Below are positions 16,767 through 24,926 of a stretch of DNA of 36,261 nucleotides, piece after piece. This DNA is from a virus, in IMG/VR virus record IMGVR_UViG_3300024273_002159, positions 1 through 36,261 of that record; one strand, 5' to 3'. The position numbers and the translations under genes are program-made. Within the stretch, counting starts at the first letter, position 1. Every line of letters begins with the position of its first letter. A model generated the notes under the pieces. The model worked only from the letters and a program-made list of their open reading frames with translations, did not search any database and was not told the origin of the DNA.

Positions 16767-17909
16767 TCAAAATAAATCCGAAATACCCATATCATCTTCA
16801 GAAGCCTTCGTGTTGTCTTCATAGTTTTCTTCACCATATACATCCTCTTCAGTCATTTCAGCCTCCATCGTATTATATGCTAATGGGGGTTCCATTTCTA
16901 CTGGGGCTTCTTCGTAAACATCTTCTTTCTGACAGTTTATTATTTTCTCAAACCTTTCTTTGGTACTAATTTTTTTGCCAAAAAGCCTATAATACATTTT
17001 ATCGTTTAATATTAGAAGATTATCTTTAGAGTCCTTTAATGATTCCTCTAAATCTTTTAAAGATTCAATAATACTCATTTTATAATCCACAATATAAGAT
17101 AACGCCTCCTCTAGGCTTAAGTTTCTATCACTACATAATCCTTTTTTTTCTTGAAAATAATCATACTCCTTTAAGTCTATACTGCTTAAATTATTTCTAT
17201 TATTGTTGTTGTTATCCCCAAACAGAGAAATTCTTTTTTCATAAGGGATTTTACTCAGAACAGAAAGGCCTCTATAATCTTTTCTTATGTCATATATTTT
17301 TTCTATTGATTTTTGTTCTAATTCTTGAGTTAAACTTAAGCTTTTATTTTTTTTAAAAAATTCATTAATATAGTACCAGTGACTTGCCTTAATTGAAGTG
17401 TTTGCAAATCCATAATGCTGACTCAAATTTCCATAAACTCCTACCTGTATATGGCACAAGGTTTTTGAAACTTTATTCTTTAGAGCAAGTATAGCAATTT
17501 CTTTAGAATGAATCTGTCTAGCCATAGAGCCTAAGCAGTTTCTCATAGATTCACCTTCATATAGCGCTTCCTTGTGAGTTATTTGAATTATATAATTTCC
17601 ATCTGGGAATCTTTGCAAAACTCTTTTATTTTCACTCTCATCACTTTCAACAACTTGGCAAGCCTTAAATATAGCTTTGCTTAAAGTTTTTGTGTTTTCT
17701 TTTTCTTTTTTGTTTTTTAAAAACATTTTCAAAACCAGGCTTATGTGTTCTTTAGATTTTTCTGATTTTATGGGAAAGTTTTCTTTTTCTATCTTATCCA
17801 CAAACCAAACAATATGCTCTATTGGAATTTTTAAATCCCTACAAAATCTAATAGTTTCTATACTTTTACCCTGCTTTATTAAAAATTCTTCTTTACTTTT
17901 CAGTTTCAT
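16767..17909 (-). CDS. PcfJ-like protein
   Basis: This 380-residue protein carries the PcfJ signature at about 114-160: EALYEGESMRNCLGSM, followed by ILALKNKVSKTLCHIQVGVY and YGFANTSIKASHWYYINEF. The pattern 'L-x-x-EG-x-x-MxxCxG ... hhhh' is shared with PcfJ-like proteins of conjugative plasmids and phages, whose biochemical role is not known. An Asn-rich stretch (DNNNNNRNN) and an acidic C-terminus (from about 330) are flexible. The gene starts 8 bases after the upstream metallophosphoesterase gene ends, so they are co-transcribed. There is an 84-base gap downstream. Confidence 0.6.
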   Translation of the reverse strand: MKLKSKEEFLIKQGKSIETIRFCRDLKIPIEHIVWFVDKIEKENFPIKSEKSKEHISLVLKMFLKNKKEKENTKTLSKAIFKACQVVESDESENKRVLQRFPDGNYIIQITHKEALYEGESMRNCLGSMARQIHSKEIAILALKNKVSKTLCHIQVGVYGNLSQHYGFANTSIKASHWYYINEFFKKNKSLSLTQELEQKSIEKIYDIRKDYRGLSVLSKIPYEKRISLFGDNNNNNRNNLSSIDLKEYDYFQEKKGLCSDRNLSLEEALSYIVDYKMSIIESLKDLEESLKDSKDNLLILNDKMYYRLFGKKISTKERFEKIINCQKEDVYEEAPVEMEPPLAYNTMEAEMTEEDVYGEENYEDNTKASEDDMGISDLF

Positions 17910-17917
17910 TTGTGCAA

Positions 17918-19561
17918 TTATTTAGACGTGGTATAATTTACTGTTCCATTTTTGTTTTTAAAGAAATTCAGATGTTGTGCTTTTCCATTCTTATGTATTA
18001 TAACATGAGACTGCAGCCAAGAGCTTGGACCATTGTTGTAACCAACTCTTAAGTGGGTTGATGTACCTACAGCCAAAGCTCCATCCTTCCTTCCAGGAGA
18101 ATGGTAGTGTCCAACAACTATTTTTGTATTCAACTTTCTCATTTGTAAAAGTGAGCCCCTTGAACCATTTGAGCCAACATCACCATGCTGACCTAGCTCC
18201 CAATCTAAAACCTTATACGAATCTCTTCTTCCTAATGTTTTAAATTTTGGGAATCTACTATTAATGATAGACGGTATTATACCCTTAATATTACTTGGCG
18301 TATCAGCATACTGTCTTAATAATATTGCTGAATACTCCATGTATAGAGGTGAATTTTTTGGAGTAGGCTGACGCTTCCAATCTTCGTTCTTAACCCATCT
18401 ATCCAAAAAGTCATCATGATTACTTCTTACTATTATAACATTTTCATAAGGCTCAAAAGGAGATAAACCCTCCAACATCTCTGTCACCTCTTTATTTAAG
18501 TCGTTATTGCCATTTATCTCTTTGCCATACTGAGCAAATGGGTCTTTCATGTCGTGATGAGATATTGAATATCCGTCAAAAACATCATGTAATATTACAT
18601 GTTTAGGTTTTATCTTTTTTAACATCTTATGAGTCAAATTGACGACTTCAGGGTCATGATGCCCCCAGTGTAAATCACCTAATATACAAGCCTCTATTTC
18701 TTTTATGCTATTAATCTTAGTCTTTTTTGTTTCTTTATTATACTTAATCTCTTTGTATAAGTCACAAAAATCACCACTATCTTCTGCAGATACTTGTCTT
18801 ACATAAAACGTATCATTATCTTCTATTTCAACAATTGTAAAGCCTATGACGTGATGAAATTCGCCTTTTTTGCCCGCCTTAGAGTCTGTGTAGTTTTTTC
18901 TAGTACAAGAACCTGTAGTTAACATCATTTTAGACTTTTCACCTTCTATTACTGGTATCATTTCCATTTGCAATTTAGGCGAACCAAAAACACAGGAATT
19001 TATACCCGAAAGCGCATGCATACCAGTCATGGGGTTAACTGCTGTAGGCTGAATCTTTACATCAGACATGATTGACACATACTTATGTATATTATGTCTG
19101 TTTGCATCCAAAAAAGGCTGCACTCTTGTGTCCCACTTCTCTTCTTCCTCCTGGCCAGAAGACCACATGGATGTAGGATTTTTATAACGACCTGCTATAA
19201 CGTGTATATCTGCACTTATGTGTTTGGCGTATGAAGTTAGGTTTTCAAAAAACTCTTTATGTACTGGTGTGTTGTTTTGGGCCCACGTTATTATAAACTT
19301 CTTTTTCTTTTTGTCAAATTTTCTAGACTTTGCTTGCTCATATTCTGCAGAAATGCTTTCTTGCTTTTCATTTAAGTTTAGCTTTTTAGAAGCCCAAACT
19401 CGTACAGTTCTTTCAGACTTTCCAGTTAATTTCATTAACTTCTTCATTCTGTCGTCCCAAGATAAATCTTTATCTTTGTAAATTTCCGAAAAGCGCTTTA
19501 TATCACTTTTAGTCATGTCTTTAAATCTCATCAAAAATCTTATTAATTTATTTCCGAACAA
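17918..19561 (-). CDS. Metallophosphoesterase with N-terminal HTH-like region
   Basis: This 547-residue protein has three parts. Residues about 16-64 look like a helix-turn-helix (MTKSDIKRFSEIYK, then LTGKSERTVRVWASKKLNL). Residues about 88-285 form an unrecognised alpha/beta domain. The C-terminal calcineurin-like phosphoesterase has the metal motifs GDLHWGHHD (295-303), HDVFDGYS (325-332), SNHDDF (380-385, Ser for the usual Gly), GQHGD (457-461) and GHYHSPG (484-490). It may be a phage nuclease, or a phosphatase acting on nucleic acid. A shorter start at Met11 or Met16 is possible. Confidence 0.78.
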   Translation of the reverse strand: MFGNKLIRFLMRFKDMTKSDIKRFSEIYKDKDLSWDDRMKKLMKLTGKSERTVRVWASKKLNLNEKQESISAEYEQAKSRKFDKKKKKFIITWAQNNTPVHKEFFENLTSYAKHISADIHVIAGRYKNPTSMWSSGQEEEEKWDTRVQPFLDANRHNIHKYVSIMSDVKIQPTAVNPMTGMHALSGINSCVFGSPKLQMEMIPVIEGEKSKMMLTTGSCTRKNYTDSKAGKKGEFHHVIGFTIVEIEDNDTFYVRQVSAEDSGDFCDLYKEIKYNKETKKTKINSIKEIEACILGDLHWGHHDPEVVNLTHKMLKKIKPKHVILHDVFDGYSISHHDMKDPFAQYGKEINGNNDLNKEVTEMLEGLSPFEPYENVIIVRSNHDDFLDRWVKNEDWKRQPTPKNSPLYMEYSAILLRQYADTPSNIKGIIPSIINSRFPKFKTLGRRDSYKVLDWELGQHGDVGSNGSRGSLLQMRKLNTKIVVGHYHSPGRKDGALAVGTSTHLRVGYNNGPSSWLQSHVIIHKNGKAQHLNFFKNKNGTVNYTTSK

Positions 19562-19596
19562 ATAAAGGGAAAAGTTTAATAAAATGCAAGTTTTTA

Positions 19597-20607
19597 TTAA
19601 CTTATTGACTTAAGTATAGAGCCTATACTATCTAAAACATCTCTTTTAGGCACCCAATTCATAACTTGCTTTGCTTTTGAAACGTCTCCATATATACTGT
19701 CTATGTCTCCATTTCTTTTGGGAAATATTTTGAAAGGTATTTCATATCCCAAGCTTTTAAAGCATTCAATTATTTCCATAACTGAATATCCACATCCAGA
19801 GCCTACGTTAATAGTTTGATAACTTTTTTCGCCTACAACACCTAAAGCTTTTACGTGAGCTTCTGCCAAATCTAAAACATCTACATAGTCCCTTATTGCA
19901 GTACCATCTTTAGTGTTATAATCATTTCCAAAAACTCTTAAATATTCATACTCCTTATTTAATACGCCGATTATATATGGGATTAAATTTTCTGGGGTGC
20001 CTTTTGGGTTATCTGACAACAATCCAGACTCGTGACATCCAATGGGATTAAAGTACCTTAAAGAAACTACGTTTATACCTTCTTTTTCTGAAGTATTTTT
20101 TAATAAATTTTCACATACTTGTTTAGTTTCGCCATATGGACTTTCTGCCGTCTTAACTGGGGCTTTTTCGCAAACAGGATATTTGTCTGGCTGTCCGTAA
20201 ACAGTGCACGAAGAAGAGAATATAATGTTTTTAACATCATATTTTTTCATCATTTCCAACAAAGAAATAGTTCCGCCTATATTGTTACTGTAATACTTTA
20301 AAGGATTTTTTACAGATTCATTTACGGACTTAAAAGCAGCAAAGTGCATAACAGAATTTATATCATATTTTTCCATTATATGAGATAAGTTACTAAAACC
20401 TTTAGGCGCCCTTATATCTCCATTGTAATAATGAATTTTTGAATTAGTTATTGTTTCTAATTCGTTTAATCTATAAAAATCACTATTAGAAAGATTGTCT
20501 ATTATAATGGGGTTATAGCCGTTTTCAAACAACTTAACAACAGTATTACTCCCTATATAGCCTAGCCCTCCAGTTACTAATATGTTTTTATTTTCTTGCT
20601 GTTTCAT
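19597..20607 (-). CDS. galE: UDP-glucose 4-epimerase
   Basis: This 336-residue protein is the usual length for GalE. It has the NAD-binding GGLGYIGSN, IIDNLSN, DIRAPKG, HFAAFKSVNESVKNP, the catalytic Ser region FSSSCTVYG, YGETK (YxxxK), RYFNPIG and the late RDYVDVLDLAEAH. It interconverts UDP-glucose and UDP-galactose, or their N-acetyl forms, in the cytoplasm. It is the last gene of the long operon and overlaps the fcl gene by 20 bases. Its product probably feeds Gal- or GalNAc-type transferases such as the GT6-like enzyme at 32632. GalE-like enzymes of other specificity cannot be ruled out by sequence alone. Confidence 0.9.
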   Translation of the reverse strand: MKQQENKNILVTGGLGYIGSNTVVKLFENGYNPIIIDNLSNSDFYRLNELETITNSKIHYYNGDIRAPKGFSNLSHIMEKYDINSVMHFAAFKSVNESVKNPLKYYSNNIGGTISLLEMMKKYDVKNIIFSSSCTVYGQPDKYPVCEKAPVKTAESPYGETKQVCENLLKNTSEKEGINVVSLRYFNPIGCHESGLLSDNPKGTPENLIPYIIGVLNKEYEYLRVFGNDYNTKDGTAIRDYVDVLDLAEAHVKALGVVGEKSYQTINVGSGCGYSVMEIIECFKSLGYEIPFKIFPKRNGDIDSIYGDVSKAKQVMNWVPKRDVLDSIGSILKSIS

Positions 20608-21496
20608 AATTTTCTATAAACCATTCCACGGTTTCTTTTAATCCATCGTATAAGGATGTGAATTTAAAATCGGGTAAATAATTTTTTATTTTAGAATTAT
20701 CTGAAGGCTTTCTAAACTGCCCATCTGGCTTATTGTTGTCCCATTTAACCTGGCCTTTGAAATCCATTAATTCTACAATAATTCCCACAACATCTCTTAT
20801 TGAAATCTCTTCTGATGTTGAAAGAATGATAGGCTCGTCTTCATTGTAGTTTTCAAGGACCCATTCAGTTAATTTTGCAACATCTTTGTTATAAATAAAC
20901 TCCCTAAGAGGTGTACCGCTTCCCCATATTACAAAAGGAGTATTAGTTTCTCTGGCAATATAACACTTGTGAATCAAAGAAGGTATTACGTGTCCGTTTT
21001 CTATATCAAAGTTGTCGTTTATTCCATATATGTTCGTAGGTATGACCGACTTGTAATTCAAACCATACTGCTCTCTATATGCTCTTATTTGAACTTCTGC
21101 CATACGTTTCGAATAGGCATAGGCATCATTGCTAAAATGAGGAGGGCCTAAGTGTATACTTTTTTCAACTAGAGGATATTCTACGCCGTCAGGAAAAACA
21201 CATGTAGATAAAAATACAACCAATTTTTTAACATCAGCTTGCCTGCAGGACTCTATCACATTTGTATTCATCATAATGTTTTTGTAGAAAAACTCTCCTT
21301 TATGATTCATGTTTCCCATTAGACCGCCAACTTTGGCTGCTGCATGAATAACACCATCCCAATCTTTATTAATTATATCGTAAGCTTGTTTTTGGTTAAT
21401 TAAATCATATTCTTTAGACCCTATTTTGTGATACTTTTCTCCACTGAACTGAGAACCAACAAGCCCATTACCACCAGTAACTAATATTCTATCCAT
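20588..21496 (-). CDS. fcl: GDP-L-fucose synthase
   Basis: This 302-residue protein is close to the usual ~310-320. It has GGNGLVGSQ, VIHAAAKVGGLMGN, the N-terminal pattern of epimerase/reductases, the catalytic STCVFPDGVEYP, AYAYSKRMAE (YxxxK) and PTNIYGINDNFD. It converts GDP-4-keto-6-deoxy-mannose, the gmd product, to GDP-L-fucose using NADPH. Its ATG overlaps the gmd stop codon by one base (TAATG), so the two steps are translationally coupled. It ends inside galE. Confidence 0.9.
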   Translation of the reverse strand: MDRILVTGGNGLVGSQFSGEKYHKIGSKEYDLINQKQAYDIINKDWDGVIHAAAKVGGLMGNMNHKGEFFYKNIMMNTNVIESCRQADVKKLVVFLSTCVFPDGVEYPLVEKSIHLGPPHFSNDAYAYSKRMAEVQIRAYREQYGLNYKSVIPTNIYGINDNFDIENGHVIPSLIHKCYIARETNTPFVIWGSGTPLREFIYNKDVAKLTEWVLENYNEDEPIILSTSEEISIRDVVGIIVELMDFKGQVKWDNNKPDGQFRKPSDNSKIKNYLPDFKFTSLYDGLKETVEWFIENYETARK

Positions 21497-22572
21497 TATT
21501 TATCTATTGTATAAAATTTATGACCTTTTTTTTCTAATTTAGCTCTATCATTTTCAGACATAAGTCTTACAAGTTCTTTAAAATTTATTTGAGGAGACCA
21601 GTCTAGCTTTTTCTTTGCCTTAGAGTAATCACCCAAAAGAATGTTTACTTCTGAAGGTCTGAAATATCTTTCATCCACCTGGACCAACAGTTTTCCTGTA
21701 GACTTATCATAACCCTTTTCTTTTACACCCTTACCCTTCCAGACTATTTCATAATCAAAATAAGAAACAGCTTCTTCTATAAAATCTCTAACTGAATATG
21801 CTGTATTTGTAGCTAAAACAAAATCTTCAGGCTCTTCCAGCTGAAGCATTCTCCACATACCATCAACATAATCTCTTGCGTGTCCCCAATCTCTTTTTGC
21901 ATCAAGATTGCCTATTGTTAACACTTCTCTTTTTCCACAAGCAACTTCGGCTAAGTTTGTAGTAATCTTTCTTGTCACAAAAGTTTCTCCTCTTCTTTCT
22001 GATTCGTGATTAAAAAGTATTCCATTACAAGCATATAAACCATGAGCTTCTCTATAATTCCTAACTATCCATAAAGCATAAAGTTTAGCAACCCCATATG
22101 GACTTCTTGGGTGGAACTTAGAATCTTCTGTATAACCATTTTCTGGCATGTTGTATCCCATTCCTCCGTAAAGTTCAGATGTTGATGCTTGGTAAAATTT
22201 TGTATTTGGACAATGAGCTCTTATAGCTTCTAAAATAGCTAAAGTACCTAATGCATCAGTTTGAGCTGTGTAGTAAGGTAGTTCAAAAGAAACTTTTACG
22301 TGAGACTGGGCAGCTAGATTATAAACTTCATCTGGCTGTATTTTTGAAATTATATTCGTTACACTTAAAGGGTCTGTTATGTCTCCGTAGTGAAAGTAAA
22401 AATCATTATTCTTATCTATTAGATGGTCAATTCTCTTTGTATTAAAAGAACTAGAGCGCCTTATAACTCCATGAACTTCATATCCTTTTTCTAAAAGTAA
22501 TTCAGTAAGGTAACTTCCATCTTGACCTGTTACGCCAAAGCAAATAGCTTTTTTCTTTTTTATTTCTTTCAT
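21496..22572 (-). CDS. gmd: GDP-mannose 4,6-dehydratase
   Basis: This ~358-residue protein has CFGVTGQDGSYLTELLLEKG, RRSSSFNTKRIDHL, DPLSVTNII, NLAAQSHVKVSFELP, YQASTSELYG, RSPYGVAKLYA (YxxxK) and LFNHESERRGETFVTRKIT, all typical of GMD. It dehydrates GDP-D-mannose to GDP-4-keto-6-deoxymannose. I chose the ATG at 22572 because it forms an ATGA junction with the stop of the LAGLIDADG-type ORF. A start three codons upstream (22581) is also in frame. GDP-mannose must come from the host, as no manB or manC is here. Confidence 0.93.
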   Translation of the reverse strand: MKEIKKKKAICFGVTGQDGSYLTELLLEKGYEVHGVIRRSSSFNTKRIDHLIDKNNDFYFHYGDITDPLSVTNIISKIQPDEVYNLAAQSHVKVSFELPYYTAQTDALGTLAILEAIRAHCPNTKFYQASTSELYGGMGYNMPENGYTEDSKFHPRSPYGVAKLYALWIVRNYREAHGLYACNGILFNHESERRGETFVTRKITTNLAEVACGKREVLTIGNLDAKRDWGHARDYVDGMWRMLQLEEPEDFVLATNTAYSVRDFIEEAVSYFDYEIVWKGKGVKEKGYDKSTGKLLVQVDERYFRPSEVNILLGDYSKAKKKLDWSPQINFKELVRLMSENDRAKLEKKGHKFYTIDK

Positions 22573-22859
22573 ATTTCCCATTTATATTTGTATTGTTTCA
22601 TTATTCCTGACTTAGGAGTAATCCATTCTAAAAATTTAATTGTATCTTGTTTGTTAAATGCTATCCTGTTATTACTTCTTAAAGAAGGATTAAACCCTTC
22701 TTTATTTAATTTTTTAATTAAATAATAATTATCATCTTTTGTAAAAGAATCTGTACATAAATAAACATTTCTATTACTTGTATATCCATCTCCAATAAAC
22801 CACCAATAACAAGATTTAGGGGTCACCAAAATATTTTTAGGAACTATTTTGTTATCCAT
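22569..22859 (-). CDS. LAGLIDADG-type homing endonuclease fragment or small family member
   Basis: This 96-residue protein contains YWWFIGDGYTSNRNVYLCTD (18-37), resembling the first LAGLIDADG helix and GDG turn. It then has SFTKDDNYYLIKKLNKEGF and RIAFNKQDTIKFLEWI, the usual strand and helix that follow. Full homing endonucleases have two such halves in one chain or act as homodimers, so this could be a dimeric type or a truncated copy. Its TGA overlaps the gmd start (ATGA). A YATTTAC element lies 26-36 bases upstream of its ATG. No intron or intein boundary was seen. Confidence 0.6.
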   Translation of the reverse strand: MDNKIVPKNILVTPKSCYWWFIGDGYTSNRNVYLCTDSFTKDDNYYLIKKLNKEGFNPSLRSNNRIAFNKQDTIKFLEWITPKSGIMKQYKYKWEI

Positions 22860-22884
22860 ATAACGAATATATGGTAAGAAAAAT

Positions 22885-22895
22885 AAAAGTAAATA
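22885..22895 (-). promoter_or_regulatory. YATTTAC motif upstream of LAGLIDADG ORF
   Basis: The minus strand reads TATTTACTTTT, identical over 11 bases to the element at 3411-3421. It lies in a 38-base gap in an otherwise tightly packed operon, so it may give the LAGLIDADG-gmd-fcl-galE genes a promoter of their own. Confidence 0.35.
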
Positions 22896-22897
22896 AA

Positions 22898-23356
22898 TTA
22901 ATCTATATATAACCCTATAAAGTCACTACAAATTCCATAAATGTTTTTAGGAACTTCCTCATCTGTTCTTTCTGGTAATACGGAAATAGATTTCTTTGAT
23001 AAAAGGGGTTTACCTGGAAATGTCCATATATGTCCGTTTGAAGTTAAAGTGAAGTCGTCTGAGTCGTGGAAAAAGAAATTCGTCCTTCCAACACCTTCTC
23101 TTTCACAAATTATTAATGCTTCTATGTTTTTGCAGTGATACCAAATTCTACCATCTCCAAGGTAATCAAAATGTCCAAAAAACTCTTTAATTTTATATAT
23201 AGGCTCATCATGACCAACCCATAGCTCGCCATTTTTACCCCACACATCCGTTTCAATATCATAACCCTTGCTCAATGCATCAAGTAGGTATTCTGGTTTG
23301 TTTTCCATTTTTAAGTTTGGACCGTCAATATTTCCTCTGTGTGCAATTAGCTTCAT
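22898..23356 (-). CDS. GDPD/PI-PLC-like phosphodiesterase, short form
   Basis: This 152-residue protein has the glycerophosphodiester phosphodiesterase core: LIAHRGN (HRG 6-8), MENKPEYLLDAL, the metal ligands in YDIETDVWG (E35, D37) and GELWVGHDEPIY (H49, D50). It also has IWYHCKNIEAL, FFFHDSDDFTLTS and IWTFPGKPL, typical of a short clade found in polysaccharide gene clusters. It is smaller than classic GDPDs (~250-350) but keeps the metal-binding and catalytic His/Glu/Asp. It may hydrolyse a phosphodiester linking sugars or glycerol in a glycan. It overlaps the methyltransferase gene by an ATGA junction. Confidence 0.75.
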   Translation of the reverse strand: MKLIAHRGNIDGPNLKMENKPEYLLDALSKGYDIETDVWGKNGELWVGHDEPIYKIKEFFGHFDYLGDGRIWYHCKNIEALIICEREGVGRTNFFFHDSDDFTLTSNGHIWTFPGKPLLSKKSISVLPERTDEEVPKNIYGICSDFIGLYID

Positions 23357-24048
23357 ATTTGAGATAGATTTACAATATTTAAATTATCATGCTTAAATGT
23401 TACTATTGACTTTAGCCCACAAGCGTTAAATAATTCGTCTACAGTATCTGGTGTAAAGGTGTGGTGATGGACAACTCTAGTTTTATCATTATTTTCACAT
23501 AATTCACTAAAGTCTGGATGGCCTCCTTGACTCCAATCATGTAATTTTTTTTGTTCTTCAATATGTGTTTTATCATCTTCACCAATATTATTTTCATAAT
23601 CATTTATTAAATGCTCTATAGTTGTCAAAGGTCTATTCCTATCGAAACAAAATGAATAATGTGGTATTATTGATAATACATAACCACCTTCATTTAATAG
23701 TAAATTTGACCAATTTTTAATAGTTTTTATTGGGTTGGCTAAGTGTTCAATAAGGTGTGATGTAACTATAAAGTCATATTTTTTATTTATTTTATTTAAG
23801 TCACTTTCCAGTGAGCAATCAACATTAAATTGAGTTCCATCTTCTTTTCCGTACTTAAAAGTTTTATCAAAATCAGCATGACCTTTTAAATTTTTAAAAG
23901 AACTGTCATCAACCATATTCCCTCCATCAAGGAATACGTGATTATATAAATCCATTCTAAATGTGGGGTTGTAAAAAAGCTCTGTTGGCCCTCCAAATTC
24001 AATTCCTCTTTTATTTTTAAGTACTTCTACTATTTTTTTATTAAACAT
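23353..24048 (-). CDS. SAM-dependent methyltransferase, class I
   Basis: This 231-residue protein has a SAM-binding start (GIEFGGPTELF, 15-25), YDFIVTSHLIEHLANPIKTI (motif of Methyltransf_11-like enzymes), then LLLNEGGYVLSIIPHY. The last part VVHHHTFTPDTVDELFNACG is common in glycan-cluster methyltransferases. It probably methylates a sugar on the glycan built by the neighbouring transferases. It overlaps the GDPD-like gene (ATGA), and 20 bases separate it from the upstream GT-A-like gene. Confidence 0.8.
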   Translation of the reverse strand: MFNKKIVEVLKNKRGIEFGGPTELFYNPTFRMDLYNHVFLDGGNMVDDSSFKNLKGHADFDKTFKYGKEDGTQFNVDCSLESDLNKINKKYDFIVTSHLIEHLANPIKTIKNWSNLLLNEGGYVLSIIPHYSFCFDRNRPLTTIEHLINDYENNIGEDDKTHIEEQKKLHDWSQGGHPDFSELCENNDKTRVVHHHTFTPDTVDELFNACGLKSIVTFKHDNLNIVNLSQI

Positions 24049-24068
24049 ATTTTATTTTTTTATTTATA

Positions 24069-24926
24069 TTATATAGAATCTAAAACATTTATATTAAAAC
24101 CAACATCTTTAATACTAACATATTTTTTTGCAATATCTAAGCCAGGTAAATAAATAAGATTATTAAAAGGTTCTAAATCATTATATATCTTTTGATTTCG
24201 TATATGTGGAAATGGTGACGTGATTTCAATGTTCTTATCTACCTTATTTTCATAATACATTCTCTCTAGTTCTCCAATCACTTCATATTTACCAAATGGT
24301 GATAGTGTTGGGAATAGTTTCTTTTCTAACAGCTGTGTTATATGGTCTTTCTCTGTTGAGTCAAAACCTAAATCTAATTTATTACCAATTTGTACTCCAA
24401 AATAACCAGCATCAGTTAGTTGATTTCCTATTTTCATTTCTCCATCATGGTCATTATTAAATTCCCATTTTATTTTACTTAAAGCTTCTTTTTTTGCGAA
24501 CCAAAATGGAGCTCTAATATGACTCTCGTGAGGATAGTTTTTACCTCCATTAAAAATTTGGCTAGCTCCAAACCCTAATTTATCATGTATATTTAAAGTG
24601 TTTATAATATCTAACAACCAATTATCTCGTTTTATAACAACATCGTCAGAAATAAAAATAAATATATCATATTTATCTTTATACATCTGATAAAAATGTC
24701 TATAAGCTCCAAATGCTCTATGAGGAACATCATTTCCATTATTATCTATTTTATTATGAATAAATAATTTACCGTATTTATTATTCATTTCCTTTGGTAA
24801 TCCTAATTTGTTTCTATGAATAATAATTAAATCATGAGGATATCCTGAATCACAATTGTAATAGGATGGCCAAAAACAAATTTGTTGTTTATCTCCTCCT
24901 AACATTATAATTCCAACTTTATTCAT
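24069..24926 (-). CDS. Putative GT-A fold glycosyltransferase
   Basis: This 285-residue protein begins MNKVGIIMLGGDKQQICFW and has DLIIIHRNKLGLPKE, then YDIFIFISDDVVIKRDNW, where SDD (93-95) matches the DxD metal-binding site of GT-A enzymes. Then comes GASQIFNGG and HIRAPFWFAKKEAL, a typical post-DxD segment. No exact family is recognised. It is translationally coupled to the sulfotransferase gene (ATGA at 24923-24926). Donor and acceptor are unknown. Confidence 0.65.
   Translation of the reverse strand: MNKVGIIMLGGDKQQICFWPSYYNCDSGYPHDLIIIHRNKLGLPKEMNNKYGKLFIHNKIDNNGNDVPHRAFGAYRHFYQMYKDKYDIFIFISDDVVIKRDNWLLDIINTLNIHDKLGFGASQIFNGGKNYPHESHIRAPFWFAKKEALSKIKWEFNNDHDGEMKIGNQLTDAGYFGVQIGNKLDLGFDSTEKDHITQLLEKKLFPTLSPFGKYEVIGELERMYYENKVDKNIEITSPFPHIRNQKIYNDLEPFNNLIYLPGLDIAKKYVSIKDVGFNINVLDSI

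Noticed and set aside
22569-22859. Intron or intein in gmd
   Set aside because: gmd is complete and uninterrupted, and the LAGLIDADG-type ORF lies upstream of it, so it is free-standing.
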